Origin: Pseudomonadota bacterium
GTDB taxonomy: Bacteria > Pseudomonadota > Alphaproteobacteria > Caulobacterales > Caulobacteraceae
DNA length: 37,756 nucleotides
Assembly: GCA_023456105.1 (NCBI GenBank)
Contig: JAEYAO010000077.1
Span: 1-37,756 of the forward strand
Direction of reading: 5' to 3'
The translations under genes were made by a program, and so were the position numbers. This document shows positions 1 through 8,991 of the stretch, one piece after another. The notes below the pieces were generated by a model. The model was not told where the DNA came from and ran no database searches. It worked only from the letters and a program-made list of their open reading frames with translations. Each line of letters begins with the position of its first letter. The stretch's first letter is position 1.

Positions 1-27
1 GGAGTGACCATGCTGGAGGTTCGCTGA
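1..27 (+). CDS. C-terminal end of an upstream gene (partial)
   Basis: An open frame enters from the left edge, reads GVTMLEVR and stops at TGA 25-27, directly abutting the next ATG at 28. The GGAGG at 15-19 inside it is a good ribosome binding site for the next gene. The tight junction suggests that the polysaccharide operon continues to the left. Too little is visible to name the product. Confidence 0.35.
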   Translation, partial: GVTMLEVR

Positions 28-2022
28 ATGCCGCACCGTTTCAAAGCGCCGGCGCGGTTCGGAGTCACCGACGCCACGAAGTTCGCCCTGCATGTGGGCG
101 TGCTGTTTGTCGCGTTTCTCGCGGCCTATGAAATTCGGCGCGCCCTGCCGCTGGAGTGGTGGCTGACGCAAAGCGATGCGATCCGGGTCCTGGGCTGGGC
201 GGCGCTGTATGCCGGGATGGGCGGTGCGGTCGAACTCGTCGCCAAGACTGAACGGTCCGCCTGGCGCTATACGTCTCTGGGCGAGCTGCTGGCCCTGGCG
301 CGCAGCCTTGTCGCGGCCATGGCTCTGTTCCTGGTACTCGTGTTCGCCCTCGATCGGGGTCTGCAACTGCCGCGCTCGGTTCTGGTTCTCGCCCTTCTGT
401 TCAGCCTGCTGGGACTGGCGGGCCTCAGGCTGTGCTGGCGCCTGGCTCACGATCCTCACCTGCTTCGTCGATCGGTCGCAGGCGGCCTCAAGGCCGGAGA
501 GCTCCACGCCGCTCGCAACACGCCCCTGCTCGTAGTGGGAGACATGAAGGCCGCAGACGCGCATCTGCGCCACCTCCTGGCCGATGCCCGGTCGCCGCAC
601 CAGCCGGTCGGGATCATCACGCCCAACGGGGGCGAGGTCGGCCTGCGTCTTCATGGCGTGCCGGTGCTGGGCATGGTCGGCGAGTGGCGCCTGCCCGAGA
701 CGGCGGATGGGCCGCGTTACGCCATCCTTTTCCTCGACGATCCGGTTCAGGCCTGGAACGTCAGTCCGGCGCGCATCGGCGAGGTGCGCAAGGCGGGCCA
801 TACGCTGCTTCGGCCGCGGATGCTGGTGGACCTGGCGGCGGCGGATGGGGATCCCCAGACGCTCAAGGAAATTCCGTTGGAGGAGTTCCTGCCGCGCAGC
901 CCGGTTCGGCTCGACCCCGCGCGCGTTCGCCAGCTTGTGCAGGGCAAGCGCGTGCTGGTGACCGGCGCGGGCGGCAGCATCGGCTCCGAAATCTGCCGCC
1001 AAGTCGCGGCTTTCGACTGCGGTCATCTGGCGCTGCTGGATCACTCCGAGTTCGGCCTGTTCAAGATCGACCAGGAGATCGGTCAAGCCTATCCCCACCT
1101 GTCGCGCCGCGAGATCATCTGCGACGTGCGCGACCGCCGCCGCGTCGCGGCCTGGGTGTCGCAAGAAGCGCCGGACATCATCTTTCACGCCGCGGCGCTG
1201 AAGCATGTGCCCATTGTGGAGCATCACCCGGCCGAGGGCGTGCTGACCAATGTGGTCGGCACCTGGAATGTCGCCGAGGCGGCGCGAGAGGCGCGCGTGC
1301 CGCAGATGGTGATGATCTCCACCGACAAGGCGGTCGATCCCGCCAACGTCATGGGCGCCACCAAGCGGCTGGCCGAGGCCGTGGTCCGGGGGCTGCACGA
1401 CCCAGCGGGCGACACCGCCTTTAGCGTGGTTCGGTTCGGCAATGTGCTGGGATCGGCCGGATCGGTGGCGCCGATCTTTCAGGACCAGATCCGGCGCGGC
1501 GGCCCGGTGACCGTCACCCACCCGGACGTCGAGCGCTATTTCATGACCATCCCGGAGGCGGTGCAGCTGGTGCTGCACGCCACCGCCGAGAGCGCCGCGC
1601 GCGAGCTGTCTCGCCCCAGCGTTTTCGTGCTGGACATGGGCGAGCCGGTGAAGATCGTGGACATGGCGCGCAACATGATCCTGCTCCACGGCCTGCAGCC
1701 GGATGTGGACGTGGCGATCACCTTCACCGGCCTGAGGCCGGGCGAGAAGCTGACGGAGGAGCTGGTGGACACCAGCGAGCGTGTCGTGGCGCGGCTGGAC
1801 TCGGTGATGGAGGTGGTGGAACACGGCGCGTCGGCCGTTGTGTCCCAAGATCAGGTCGAGGCGCTGGAGGCGCTGGCGCGAACCGGCGACGAATCCGAGG
1901 TGTGTCGCACTGTTTATGACCACGTGGCGAGATTACGCGGTAGCTCAGGGATTGACTTGCCGTCTGAGGTCGGTGGCGCCAACGGTCTGAGGGCGTTGAA
2001 AGTCGGAAGAAAGAGACGATGA
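28..2022 (+). CDS. pglF: Membrane-bound nucleoside-diphosphate-sugar 4,6-dehydratase (PglF/WbpM/CapD family)
   Basis: This 664-aa protein has the long form of the family: about four N-terminal membrane segments (roughly residues 17-36, 52-70, 90-107, 115-138), a linker domain, then a C-terminal SDR domain. The NAD-binding GAGGSIG lies at 313-319 and the catalytic stretch STDKAVDPANVMGATK at 431-446, with Met442 in the usual Tyr position and Lys446, as in WbpM/PglF. Known members dehydrate UDP-GlcNAc to the 4-keto-6-deoxy sugar at the cytoplasmic membrane. The aminotransferase (16128-17303) and acetyltransferase (15501-16124) in the same operon would carry this on to a diacetamido sugar. GGAGG at 15-19 supports the start. 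The last four bases overlap the next gene (ATGA). Substrate is inferred from family and context. Confidence 0.9.
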   Translation: MPHRFKAPARFGVTDATKFALHVGVLFVAFLAAYEIRRALPLEWWLTQSDAIRVLGWAALYAGMGGAVELVAKTERSAWRYTSLGELLALARSLVAAMALFLVLVFALDRGLQLPRSVLVLALLFSLLGLAGLRLCWRLAHDPHLLRRSVAGGLKAGELHAARNTPLLVVGDMKAADAHLRHLLADARSPHQPVGIITPNGGEVGLRLHGVPVLGMVGEWRLPETADGPRYAILFLDDPVQAWNVSPARIGEVRKAGHTLLRPRMLVDLAAADGDPQTLKEIPLEEFLPRSPVRLDPARVRQLVQGKRVLVTGAGGSIGSEICRQVAAFDCGHLALLDHSEFGLFKIDQEIGQAYPHLSRREIICDVRDRRRVAAWVSQEAPDIIFHAAALKHVPIVEHHPAEGVLTNVVGTWNVAEAAREARVPQMVMISTDKAVDPANVMGATKRLAEAVVRGLHDPAGDTAFSVVRFGNVLGSAGSVAPIFQDQIRRGGPVTVTHPDVERYFMTIPEAVQLVLHATAESAARELSRPSVFVLDMGEPVKIVDMARNMILLHGLQPDVDVAITFTGLRPGEKLTEELVDTSERVVARLDSVMEVVEHGASAVVSQDQVEALEALARTGDESEVCRTVYDHVARLRGSSGIDLPSEVGGANGLRALKVGRKRR

Positions 2023-3776
2023 ACAACGCCTCTGATGCGGCACGTCCCGCCGCGCTGCTCTCCGTTGTCGCCGGCCTGTTCCGCCACCTTCCGCATCAGC
2101 TCCGCCGGGCCGCGATCGGCGTGCTGGCGCTTATGCTCGTCGGGGCCGGGGCGGAGCTTTTCACGCTGGGCGCGCTGTTGCCGTTCCTGGCGGCTGTGGC
2201 CTCGCCGGAGAACTCGCCGCTGTTGCAGGCGATGCAGCCGCTGTTCGAGCTAGTCGGGGCGCACACGCCGCGCCAGGTGCTGTTCACCTTGACCGGCCTG
2301 TTCGCGCTGGCGGCGCTGACGGCGGCCGTGCTGCGGCTGATCCTGCTGTGGGCGAGCCAGAGATTCGTCTACAGCGTGTCCTATGAGCTGGGCGTGAAGT
2401 TGTATGCGGACACGCTGCGACAGCCCTATTCCTATCATCTGAGCCGCAACAGCAGCGAGATCATCGCCTCGATCACCAAGGTCGAGATGATCACGCACCA
2501 GGTCCTCAATCCGCTGATGACCGCCGCTGTCGCCGTGGTGATTTCCGTCGCCATCATCGTCGGGCTGATCGTCGTCGATCCGGTCGTGGCGTTGCTGTCG
2601 GGAGGCGGGTTTGTCGCCGTCTATCTGCTGGTCTCCCTAGCCACTCGGCGCCGTCTCCAGGCCAATAGCGTGGTTATCGCACGGTCACAGGGGGCGCGCG
2701 TGCGCGCACTTCAGGAAGGTCTCGGCGGCATCCGCGACGTGCTGCTGGACAGGTCGCAGTCGGTGTTCATCGACACCTATCAGAAGGCGGAGGCGAACTT
2801 TCGCGACGCTCGCGCTCGCAACGCCCTGTTCGCCAATGCCCCCCGGTTTCTCGTGGAAGGGCTGGGATTGGTCCTGATCGCCGGCATAGCGGTCGCGGTC
2901 ACAGGTCGTTCCGGCGGCTTCGGCGCGGCCGTCCCGGCTCTTGGCGCGCTCGCGCTGGGCGCCCAGAAGCTGCTGCCCCTGATCCAGCAGATCTATCAGG
3001 GATGGTCGGCCGCCCTCGGCAACCGACAGAACCTGGTGGATGTCAGCGAATTGCTGTCACGCGCCGTGCCACCGGTGGGACAGGCGGAAACAGCGCTGCC
3101 CTTCGCCGACTCCATCCAGCTGACGGATGTGAGCTTCGCCTATGAGGGCGCAGGCGCGCACGCGCTGTCGGGCGTGAATCTGGAAATCCGCAAGGGCATG
3201 CGGCTCGGCATCGTCGGCAAGAGCGGCAGCGGCAAGTCGACCCTGATGGATATCATTCTCGGCCTGCTGGAGCCGAGCGAAGGCCACATCTCGGTGGACG
3301 GAGTCCGGCTGACGCCGGAAAACCGCGCCGCCTGGCAGAGAAACATCGCCCATGTGCCGCAGGCGATCTTCCTGGCCGACGCCAGTGTGGCGGAGAACAT
3401 CGCCTTTGGCGTCAGGAGGGCGGACATCGACCTCGAGCGCGTGCGACGCGCGGCCGAACAGGCCGAGCTGGCGGATGTGATCGCCGCGCTTCCGAACGGC
3501 TATGAGACCCGCGTGGGCGAGCGCGGTGTTCAGCTCTCCGGCGGCCAGCGTCAGCGCATCGGCATCGCTCGGGCGCTCTACAAGCAGGCTACTGTCCTGG
3601 TGTTTGACGAGGCGACCAGCGCGCTTGATACCGAAACTGAAACAGCCGTTATGGCCGCTGTCGAGAGGCTGGATCGCAGTCTCACAGTCCTGATCATTGC
3701 GCATCGCTTGGGTACTCTAAATCGATGCGACGATATTGTGTCATTAGACCGTGCGAGCGCCGATACCGAGTTGTAG
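2019..3776 (+). CDS. ABC transporter, fused permease/ATPase, lipid-linked oligosaccharide flippase type (PglK/MsbA-like)
   Basis: 585 aa. The N-terminal half is an ABC exporter membrane domain with about six helices. The C-terminal half is the ATPase: Walker A GKSGSGKST, signature LSGGQRQRIGIARAL, Walker B VLVFDEATSALD and H-loop AHR. It overlaps the dehydratase by ATGA. Next to Pgl-type sugar genes, the natural role is flipping an undecaprenyl-linked oligosaccharide across the inner membrane, as PglK does; no Wzx flippase is seen in the window. The protein ends soon after the H-loop (SLDRASADTEL), lacking the usual 25-40 residue tail, and base composition drops to AT-richer DNA over the last ~80 bp. 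This suggests a recombination junction at the 3' end of the gene. Confidence 0.88.
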   Translation: MNNASDAARPAALLSVVAGLFRHLPHQLRRAAIGVLALMLVGAGAELFTLGALLPFLAAVASPENSPLLQAMQPLFELVGAHTPRQVLFTLTGLFALAALTAAVLRLILLWASQRFVYSVSYELGVKLYADTLRQPYSYHLSRNSSEIIASITKVEMITHQVLNPLMTAAVAVVISVAIIVGLIVVDPVVALLSGGGFVAVYLLVSLATRRRLQANSVVIARSQGARVRALQEGLGGIRDVLLDRSQSVFIDTYQKAEANFRDARARNALFANAPRFLVEGLGLVLIAGIAVAVTGRSGGFGAAVPALGALALGAQKLLPLIQQIYQGWSAALGNRQNLVDVSELLSRAVPPVGQAETALPFADSIQLTDVSFAYEGAGAHALSGVNLEIRKGMRLGIVGKSGSGKSTLMDIILGLLEPSEGHISVDGVRLTPENRAAWQRNIAHVPQAIFLADASVAENIAFGVRRADIDLERVRRAAEQAELADVIAALPNGYETRVGERGVQLSGGQRQRIGIARALYKQATVLVFDEATSALDTETETAVMAAVERLDRSLTVLIIAHRLGTLNRCDDIVSLDRASADTEL

Positions 3777-3783
3777 ATCGAGA

Positions 3784-3960
3784 ATGAACTTCGACATTCG
3801 AATGCCCGAGTATGAACGTTTTATCACTCTTGTTCTATGCACCAAGCTGATCCACCGGGTCGTAGGTCTGCTACCGGAAGTAAATACTAGTTTCGTCGAT
3901 GCTATGCTTGGTGTGTTACACGCCCACCTCTATCTACGTCGGATAAATAACTCATTATGA
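3784..3960 (+). CDS. Small ORF of unknown function, possibly a gene remnant
   Basis: An open frame of 58 codons fills the gap between the ABC transporter and the next glycosyltransferase. It ends in an ATGA overlap with that gene, the junction style of this operon. Base composition is low in GC like the following gene. No clear ribosome binding site or recognisable domain is visible. It could be a coupled leader, the remnant of a gene replaced during cassette exchange, or chance. Confidence 0.25.
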   Translation: MNFDIRMPEYERFITLVLCTKLIHRVVGLLPEVNTSFVDAMLGVLHAHLYLRRINNSL

Positions 3961-5075
3961 AAGTGCTAATCTGCCTGTATCAAGATTCGCAGAAGTCCGG
4001 TGGAAGCTTCCGGGTTGCCGAGGTTGCCGTTGAGGCTATGTTAAGTCTAGGGATGGATGTTCACGTCGCGGTAGCCTATGGCGAGGGCGGGCGGATCAAG
4101 CAGATCCTGGGCGCGAGATGCCATCTGATTGGGGCGGGTAGTAAGAGTGATTTCTGGGGTTGGCGCCGTTATCGCTCCCTAATGCGCGCGCTAGAGCCGG
4201 ATATCACTCACTACGTCGATGCTGTGGGCTGGATGATATTGGCCGCCACCGGTTTACACCGCCGGCGGATTATGCATCAGCATCTTCGGCCGAATGTGAG
4301 GCTAGTTACCAAGGGGGGGGGGGCCCGCCTCCTCCCACGAATACTGTTCGCCGGTGCGGACCGAATAGTATCTATTTCTCACGGTGCAGCACGTGAGATG
4401 CGTGCATTGTATAAGATAAGTGAAGAGAGGGTGACGGTCATACATAATGCTGTAAACCTAAGCAGGTTTAGGTTTTCTTTGAAGAACAGCGGCTCTGCAC
4501 GACGACTCGGCATGGCCATTCGTATCGTTGAGTACAAGGGAGTAGAGGATGCGATACATTTGCTAGCTATGCTTCCCGACCAATTCATACTGGCCGTGGC
4601 GGGGCAAGGGCCTGCAATGGGCGAATTAAAGATCGTAGCAGAACGTCTTAACGTTTCTCATCGCATCGAATGGATGGGGGATGTGGAGGATATAACGCAG
4701 TTCTACGAGGGCATCGACTATTACCTCTTCATGTCTTGGTATGAGGGGTTTGGTCTTTCTGTCGCTGAAGCCATGGCGTCGGGGCGCCCGGTGGTGGGAT
4801 TGCTGGGAGACGGCGAAATTTCCGAGCCGGAGTACCCACTCGTAACTGGTGAAAATTCACTTCTGATCAGGCGTCCACATGGCGAGCTCGCCTCTAGTAG
4901 CAACATCGATATTCTTCATGAATTGTGCGACGCGATATTGAAGATAGACTTGGATCGCTGCCGGAAAGAAGATATGGTCAACACAGCTCGGCTATGGATT
5001 GAGCAAAAGTTTTCCGCACAAGAGTATGCCAGAAAACTTTGCACGCTGTATGACTCAGTTCATGCTGGAGCCTAA
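3957..5075 (+). CDS. Glycosyltransferase family 4, with an internal G11 tract
   Basis: 372 aa with a GT-B fold. The N-terminus has an acceptor-domain start with KSGGSFRVAE, the hinge reads AGADRIVSISHGAAREM, and the C-terminal nucleotide-sugar domain contains YLFMSWYEGFGLSVAEAMA (the EX7E-type motif) and SGRPVV. It should add one sugar to the lipid-linked repeat unit in the cytoplasm; donor and acceptor cannot be read from sequence. The gene is much poorer in GC than its neighbours, suggesting transfer. The run of eleven G at 4313-4323 encodes part of KGGGAR. One extra G leads to a stop ending at 4396 and one fewer to a stop at 4366-4368, so slippage would switch the enzyme off. As written, the gene is in frame. 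Confidence 0.88.
   Translation: MKVLICLYQDSQKSGGSFRVAEVAVEAMLSLGMDVHVAVAYGEGGRIKQILGARCHLIGAGSKSDFWGWRRYRSLMRALEPDITHYVDAVGWMILAATGLHRRRIMHQHLRPNVRLVTKGGGARLLPRILFAGADRIVSISHGAAREMRALYKISEERVTVIHNAVNLSRFRFSLKNSGSARRLGMAIRIVEYKGVEDAIHLLAMLPDQFILAVAGQGPAMGELKIVAERLNVSHRIEWMGDVEDITQFYEGIDYYLFMSWYEGFGLSVAEAMASGRPVVGLLGDGEISEPEYPLVTGENSLLIRRPHGELASSSNIDILHELCDAILKIDLDRCRKEDMVNTARLWIEQKFSAQEYARKLCTLYDSVHAGA
4313..4323 (+). repeat. Homopolymeric G11 tract within a glycosyltransferase gene
   Basis: Eleven consecutive G lie inside the coding frame, about one third into the gene. Tracts of this length are classic slipped-strand mispairing sites. Neighbouring glycosyltransferases show no comparable run. 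The gene is intact at length 11; changes of plus or minus one base cause early stops. A sequencing or assembly length error is the main alternative. Confidence 0.85.
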
Positions 5076-5091
5076 GCCTCTTGCTGTGGGA

Positions 5092-6492
5092 ATGATCGCG
5101 CCGTTGAGCACCACAGCGGTCTGGGTCAAGGGTATTTCTCTAAGGCACTCCAACCTACTAACTTACCTGCCACTCATCCTGCTGCTCGGCCTGCGGCTAG
5201 CGGCCCCGTCCACGGCGGGGCTCGCCTATGTTGGTCTAGGCGCTTACGCCCTGCTGGGACGCAGACAGGCCATCTATGCGCTCGCCCTGTCCTGGCTCTT
5301 CACCATGGTCAATCCTGGCATTGCGCCGGAGAGCGCGGGCGCGGGCGCAGGGCGGTATCTTGTCATGCTGGCGGCGGCATCCTCGGCCTTGCTTCGCAGC
5401 GGCTTTCTGACACGGCATCTTCAGGTTCGCCCCTTTACGGTCGCGACGGTGCTGCTGAGCGGGTTTTTCGTCCTGCATTCGGTGCTGGTCAGTCCGTTGC
5501 CGGACGTGTCGATCCTCAAGGCTCTGTCCTGGGGCCTGACCATGACCGCCCTGCTTTCGCTTTGGCTCGGCTTGTCTCCGTCCGAGTTTGCGGCGGCCGC
5601 GCGGGACTTGTTCTGGGGACTGGTCCTGGTGCTGGTTCTCAGCCTGCCATTTCTGGTGCTGCCGCAGGGATTCCTGAGAAATGGCACAGGCTTTCAGGGC
5701 ATTCTCAACCACCCGCAGGCGTTCGGTTCGACGATGGCTCTGCTCGGCGCCTGGGCCGGCGCCCGCATGTTCGGGGAGCGGCGGCCGAGCTGGCTGCTGA
5801 TCGCGCTCACCGGGGGAAGTCTCGTCCTGGTGTTTCTGTCCGAGGCGCGCACCGGCGGCGTGGCCATGGTTCTGGGGCTCGGTTTGTCGCTGGTGCTCTC
5901 TCCCGTGTTCGCGGGGCGGAGCCTGATCCGGATGGCGCCCGGCTTCGGCAGTGGTCGCGTGTGGTTGACGCTCGGGGCGGGCGCGATCGCCAGCCTCGCC
6001 ATGGCCGCCACCTTTGCGGATCTGATCGGCAGGTTTCTGTCCAAGTCGAACCGCAGCGGTACGAGCGGGTTGTTCGACGCCTATGAAGCATCGCGAGGTT
6101 TTCTGATCGACCGCATGGTGGCGAATATCGCCGATGACCCGCTTCGCGGCATCGGTTTCGGCATTGCATCGGAACCGTCCCTGATGGTGGTGGAACGGGA
6201 TCCGGTCATGGGTCTGCCCTTGGGCGCGGCGATCGAAAAGGGCATCGCGCCCCTGGCTGTGCTGGAGGAACTCGGGTTAGTCGGGGCCGTTCTGGTCGCC
6301 GCCTGGATCATATGGCTGTTGCGCAGGGGCGCAGTCGGCGGTTTGGCGCCGTTCGCGGTTTGTTTGACGGCGCTGGCGCTCAACATGGGTGAGAACACGC
6401 TTTTCTCTCCCGGAGGGCAAGGCATGTTGCCTCTGATCCTGTTTGGCTGGATTTACGCCAGCGGAAGCTCGCGGGAGGGCTCCCATGTCTAG
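5092..6492 (+). CDS. O-antigen polymerase/ligase-type multispanning membrane protein (Wzy/WaaL-like)
   Basis: A hydrophobic protein of about 466 aa with roughly ten or more predicted membrane helices, the first being LLTYLPLILLLGLRLA. A large polar loop (residues around SKSNRSGTSGLFDAYEASRG and IADDPLRGIGFG) precedes the last helices, the layout of the Wzy_C/O-antigen ligase superfamily. In this operon it would polymerise or transfer undecaprenyl-linked repeat units on the periplasmic side. The start is uncertain: in-frame ATGs at 5050 and 5062 overlap the upstream gene, 5092 lies just after its stop, and none has a strong ribosome binding site. The first ~100 bp share the low GC of the upstream glycosyltransferase gene, so the cassette junction probably lies here. 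Confidence 0.78.
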   Translation: MIAPLSTTAVWVKGISLRHSNLLTYLPLILLLGLRLAAPSTAGLAYVGLGAYALLGRRQAIYALALSWLFTMVNPGIAPESAGAGAGRYLVMLAAASSALLRSGFLTRHLQVRPFTVATVLLSGFFVLHSVLVSPLPDVSILKALSWGLTMTALLSLWLGLSPSEFAAAARDLFWGLVLVLVLSLPFLVLPQGFLRNGTGFQGILNHPQAFGSTMALLGAWAGARMFGERRPSWLLIALTGGSLVLVFLSEARTGGVAMVLGLGLSLVLSPVFAGRSLIRMAPGFGSGRVWLTLGAGAIASLAMAATFADLIGRFLSKSNRSGTSGLFDAYEASRGFLIDRMVANIADDPLRGIGFGIASEPSLMVVERDPVMGLPLGAAIEKGIAPLAVLEELGLVGAVLVAAWIIWLLRRGAVGGLAPFAVCLTALALNMGENTLFSPGGQGMLPLILFGWIYASGSSREGSHV

Positions 6493-7636
6493 GCCCGTCT
6501 GGTTCTGGCAGAGCATCGTCTCGCCGCATATGGCGGGTCTCGCCTCGGCTCTGGCCGAGCTGAGCGTGGACGTGACCTATGCGGCGGAGCGGCCGATGTC
6601 GACGGATCGCGCGGCCCAGGGATGGCGCACGCCCGATCTGGGGCGCGCGCGTTTGGTCTATGCCCGGGATGCGGCGGCCGCCCGCCGCCTGGCGCAGTCG
6701 GCGCCAGACAACAGCCTGCACATCTGCCAAGGGCTGCGCGGCAATGGCGTGGTCGCGACGGCTCAGGCCGTGCTGGCCGAGCGGGAGCTGAAGCAGTGGG
6801 TGGTGATGGAGGCGGTGGAGAACGCTGGCTGGCGCGGTCTTGTTCGACGCCTGGAGTATCGCAGATTGATCGCCAACAGGCGCAAGGCCGTGAGCGGCTA
6901 TCTGGCGACCGGTCACCAAACCGCCGATTGGCTGGTGGCGCGGGGCGCCTGTCCGGACCGGGTGTTTCCCTTTGCCTATTTCCTGTCAGACGAGATCGGG
7001 CGCGGACCGGCGCCGTCCCGGCCGCCCGGCGGCTTTCGCATCCTGTTCGTCGGTCAGTTCATTGAACGCAAGCGGCTCGACCTCCTGATCCGGGCCATAG
7101 CGGCGCTCGGGCGCGAGGATGTCGAACTCCAGGTGATCGGATCGGGCCCTCAGGAGGAGACGCTCCGGCGTCTGGCTGCCGAGGCCCTGGGATCGCGGCT
7201 TCGGTGGATCGGCCGGGTCCCCTCGGGCGATGTTCCGGGCCGGATGGCGCAGGCGGACCTTCTGGTTCTGCCCAGCCGGTACGACGGTTGGGGCGCGGTG
7301 GTGTCGGAAGCGATCATGGTCGGCACGCCGGCCGTTTGCAGCGACCGCTGCGGCTCGGCCGGCGTGGTTCGGGCCAGCGGACGGGGCGGGGTGTTTCCGG
7401 CGGACGACCTGGGCGCCCTGACCGCTTTGCTGCGCCGTCTGGTGGACGAAGGGCCGCCCTCGACGGACCAGCGCGCTGCCCTGGCGCAGTGGGGGCGGCG
7501 ACTGGGCGCCGGCGCCGGCGCGGACTATCTGAAGGCCGTTCTCGCCTTCGCGGACGCGGGTGGTGATCGCCCGGCGCCGCCGTGGCGGGCTCTCCCGAAT
7601 ATCCCGTGCTCGGCAAACCTGCCTGACAGTTGGTGA
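6485..7636 (+). CDS. Glycosyltransferase family 4
   Basis: 383 aa. The ATG at 6485 overlaps the previous stop by 8 bp and is preceded by GGGAGGG (6474-6480), which decides the start; an upstream in-frame start at 6443 has no such support. The C-terminal Rossmann domain is typical: RILFVGQFIERKRLDLLIRA, then LLVLPSRYDGWGAVVSEAIM with the EX7E-type motif, then GTPAV. Base composition is high GC like most of the operon. It is inferred to be a cytoplasmic sugar transferase of the repeat-unit pathway; specificity is not readable. Confidence 0.85.
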   Translation: MSRPVWFWQSIVSPHMAGLASALAELSVDVTYAAERPMSTDRAAQGWRTPDLGRARLVYARDAAAARRLAQSAPDNSLHICQGLRGNGVVATAQAVLAERELKQWVVMEAVENAGWRGLVRRLEYRRLIANRRKAVSGYLATGHQTADWLVARGACPDRVFPFAYFLSDEIGRGPAPSRPPGGFRILFVGQFIERKRLDLLIRAIAALGREDVELQVIGSGPQEETLRRLAAEALGSRLRWIGRVPSGDVPGRMAQADLLVLPSRYDGWGAVVSEAIMVGTPAVCSDRCGSAGVVRASGRGGVFPADDLGALTALLRRLVDEGPPSTDQRAALAQWGRRLGAGAGADYLKAVLAFADAGGDRPAPPWRALPNIPCSANLPDSW

Positions 7637-7650
7637 TTAGGACTTAGGCT

Positions 7651-8991
7651 ATGAGTGATGACTCTCCCGCAGGCGTGCTTGAACGCCGTCTTGCTGAACG
7701 ATCGGCGGTGATCGGTGTCGTTGGACTGGGTTACGTGGGTTTGCCGCTTGCGGCGGCTGCGGCCAAGGCAGGCTTCCCCACGCGTGGCTTCGATATAGAC
7801 ACGGCTAAGATCGGCCTCATCGAGGCGGGACAGTCCTACATCGATGCCGTTCCATCCGACGAACTGGCGGAACATGTCGACGCTGGTCGGTTCGAAGCGA
7901 CCGACGACTTCGGTCGTTTGCAGGAGTGCGATGTGATCGCCATCGCCGTGCCGACGCCGCTCTCACGTCAGCGCGAGCCCGACCTCCGGTTCGTTGTTTC
8001 GACGGCTGAGGCGATCGCCGCATGCCTGCGCCCCGGACAACTCGTCGTTTTGGAATCGACGACGTGGCCAGGCACCACGGAAGAGGTGATCAAGCCGATC
8101 CTGGAACGGGATGGCTTCATCAGCGGTCGAGACTTCTTCATCGCCTTCTCGCCCGAACGCGAAGATCCGGGCAATGCGGTCTATCGCACTGTCACGATCC
8201 CCAAGGTGGTCGCCGGCGAAGGCGAACAGGCGTCCGTTCTGGTGCGGGCGTTCTACGATGCAGTTGTCGACAAGGTCGTGTCTGTCAGCTCGCCCAAGGT
8301 CGCTGAAGCCGTGAAGATCACAGAGAACGTCTTCCGTGCCGTGAACATCGCTCTGGTGAACGAGCTGAAGGTGATCTACGACGCAATGGAAATAGATGTG
8401 TGGGAGGTGATAGACGCTGCGGCCACGAAGCCATTCGGATATATGCCCTTCTATCCAGGGCCAGGACTCGGCGGCCACTGTATACCGATCGACCCATTCT
8501 ACTTAACCTGGAAGTCGCGTGAATTCGGTCTAACAACTCGCTTCATTGAGCTTGCGGGTGAAATCAACGTGGGCATGCCGCATTATGTTATTTCGCGTTT
8601 GGAGCGCGCGCTTGATCAGTTCCAGAAATGCTCGCTCAGCTCGGCGCGCATCCTGATCCTGGGACTGGCCTACAAAAAGAATGTTTCCGACATTCGAGAG
8701 AGCCCCGCCTTGGAGTTGTTTGAACTTCTCTCCCGTCGCGGTGCGGACGTCGCGTACCACGATCCCTTCGTGCCGGTCGTTCCCCAAACCAGGGAATATG
8801 GTCATCTCGCCGGCCGGGCATCCGTCGATTTGACGCCTGATGCGGTAGCCTCTTTCGACGTGGTCCTGGTGATCACTGACCATGATGCGGTCGACTACGA
8901 GAATCTGGCGGAGAATGCTCGCCTGATCGTCGACACCCGTAACGTGTTCGCACGCAAGGGCGTCTTCGCCGAAAAGCTTGTGAAGGCTTGA
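7651..8991 (+). CDS. wbpA: UDP-N-acetylglucosamine 6-dehydrogenase (WbpA/WecC-type nucleotide-sugar dehydrogenase)
   Basis: 446 aa, the normal family length. The N-terminal NAD domain carries GLGYVGLP (Gly25-Gly30). The central helix contains ENVFRAVNIALVNELK. The active-site loop PGPGLGGHCIPIDP contains the catalytic Cys277. A C-terminal UDP-binding domain follows (ILGLAYKKNVSDIRESPA). The enzyme oxidises C6 of UDP-HexNAc to a uronic acid using two NAD+. The closest resemblance is to WbpA-type enzymes that use UDP-GlcNAc; UDP-ManNAc dehydrogenase (WecC) is the alternative. Downstream WbpB/E/D-type genes for diacetamido uronic acids are not seen, so the product is probably used as UDP-GlcNAcA. 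It is separated from the previous gene by 14 bp and ends TGATG into the next. Confidence 0.9.
   Translation: MSDDSPAGVLERRLAERSAVIGVVGLGYVGLPLAAAAAKAGFPTRGFDIDTAKIGLIEAGQSYIDAVPSDELAEHVDAGRFEATDDFGRLQECDVIAIAVPTPLSRQREPDLRFVVSTAEAIAACLRPGQLVVLESTTWPGTTEEVIKPILERDGFISGRDFFIAFSPEREDPGNAVYRTVTIPKVVAGEGEQASVLVRAFYDAVVDKVVSVSSPKVAEAVKITENVFRAVNIALVNELKVIYDAMEIDVWEVIDAAATKPFGYMPFYPGPGLGGHCIPIDPFYLTWKSREFGLTTRFIELAGEINVGMPHYVISRLERALDQFQKCSLSSARILILGLAYKKNVSDIRESPALELFELLSRRGADVAYHDPFVPVVPQTREYGHLAGRASVDLTPDAVASFDVVLVITDHDAVDYENLAENARLIVDTRNVFARKGVFAEKLVKA

Noticed and set aside
432..1424. 330-codon plus-strand frame inside the first gene
   Set aside because: Arg/Ala/Gly-rich out-of-frame reading of the dehydratase gene.
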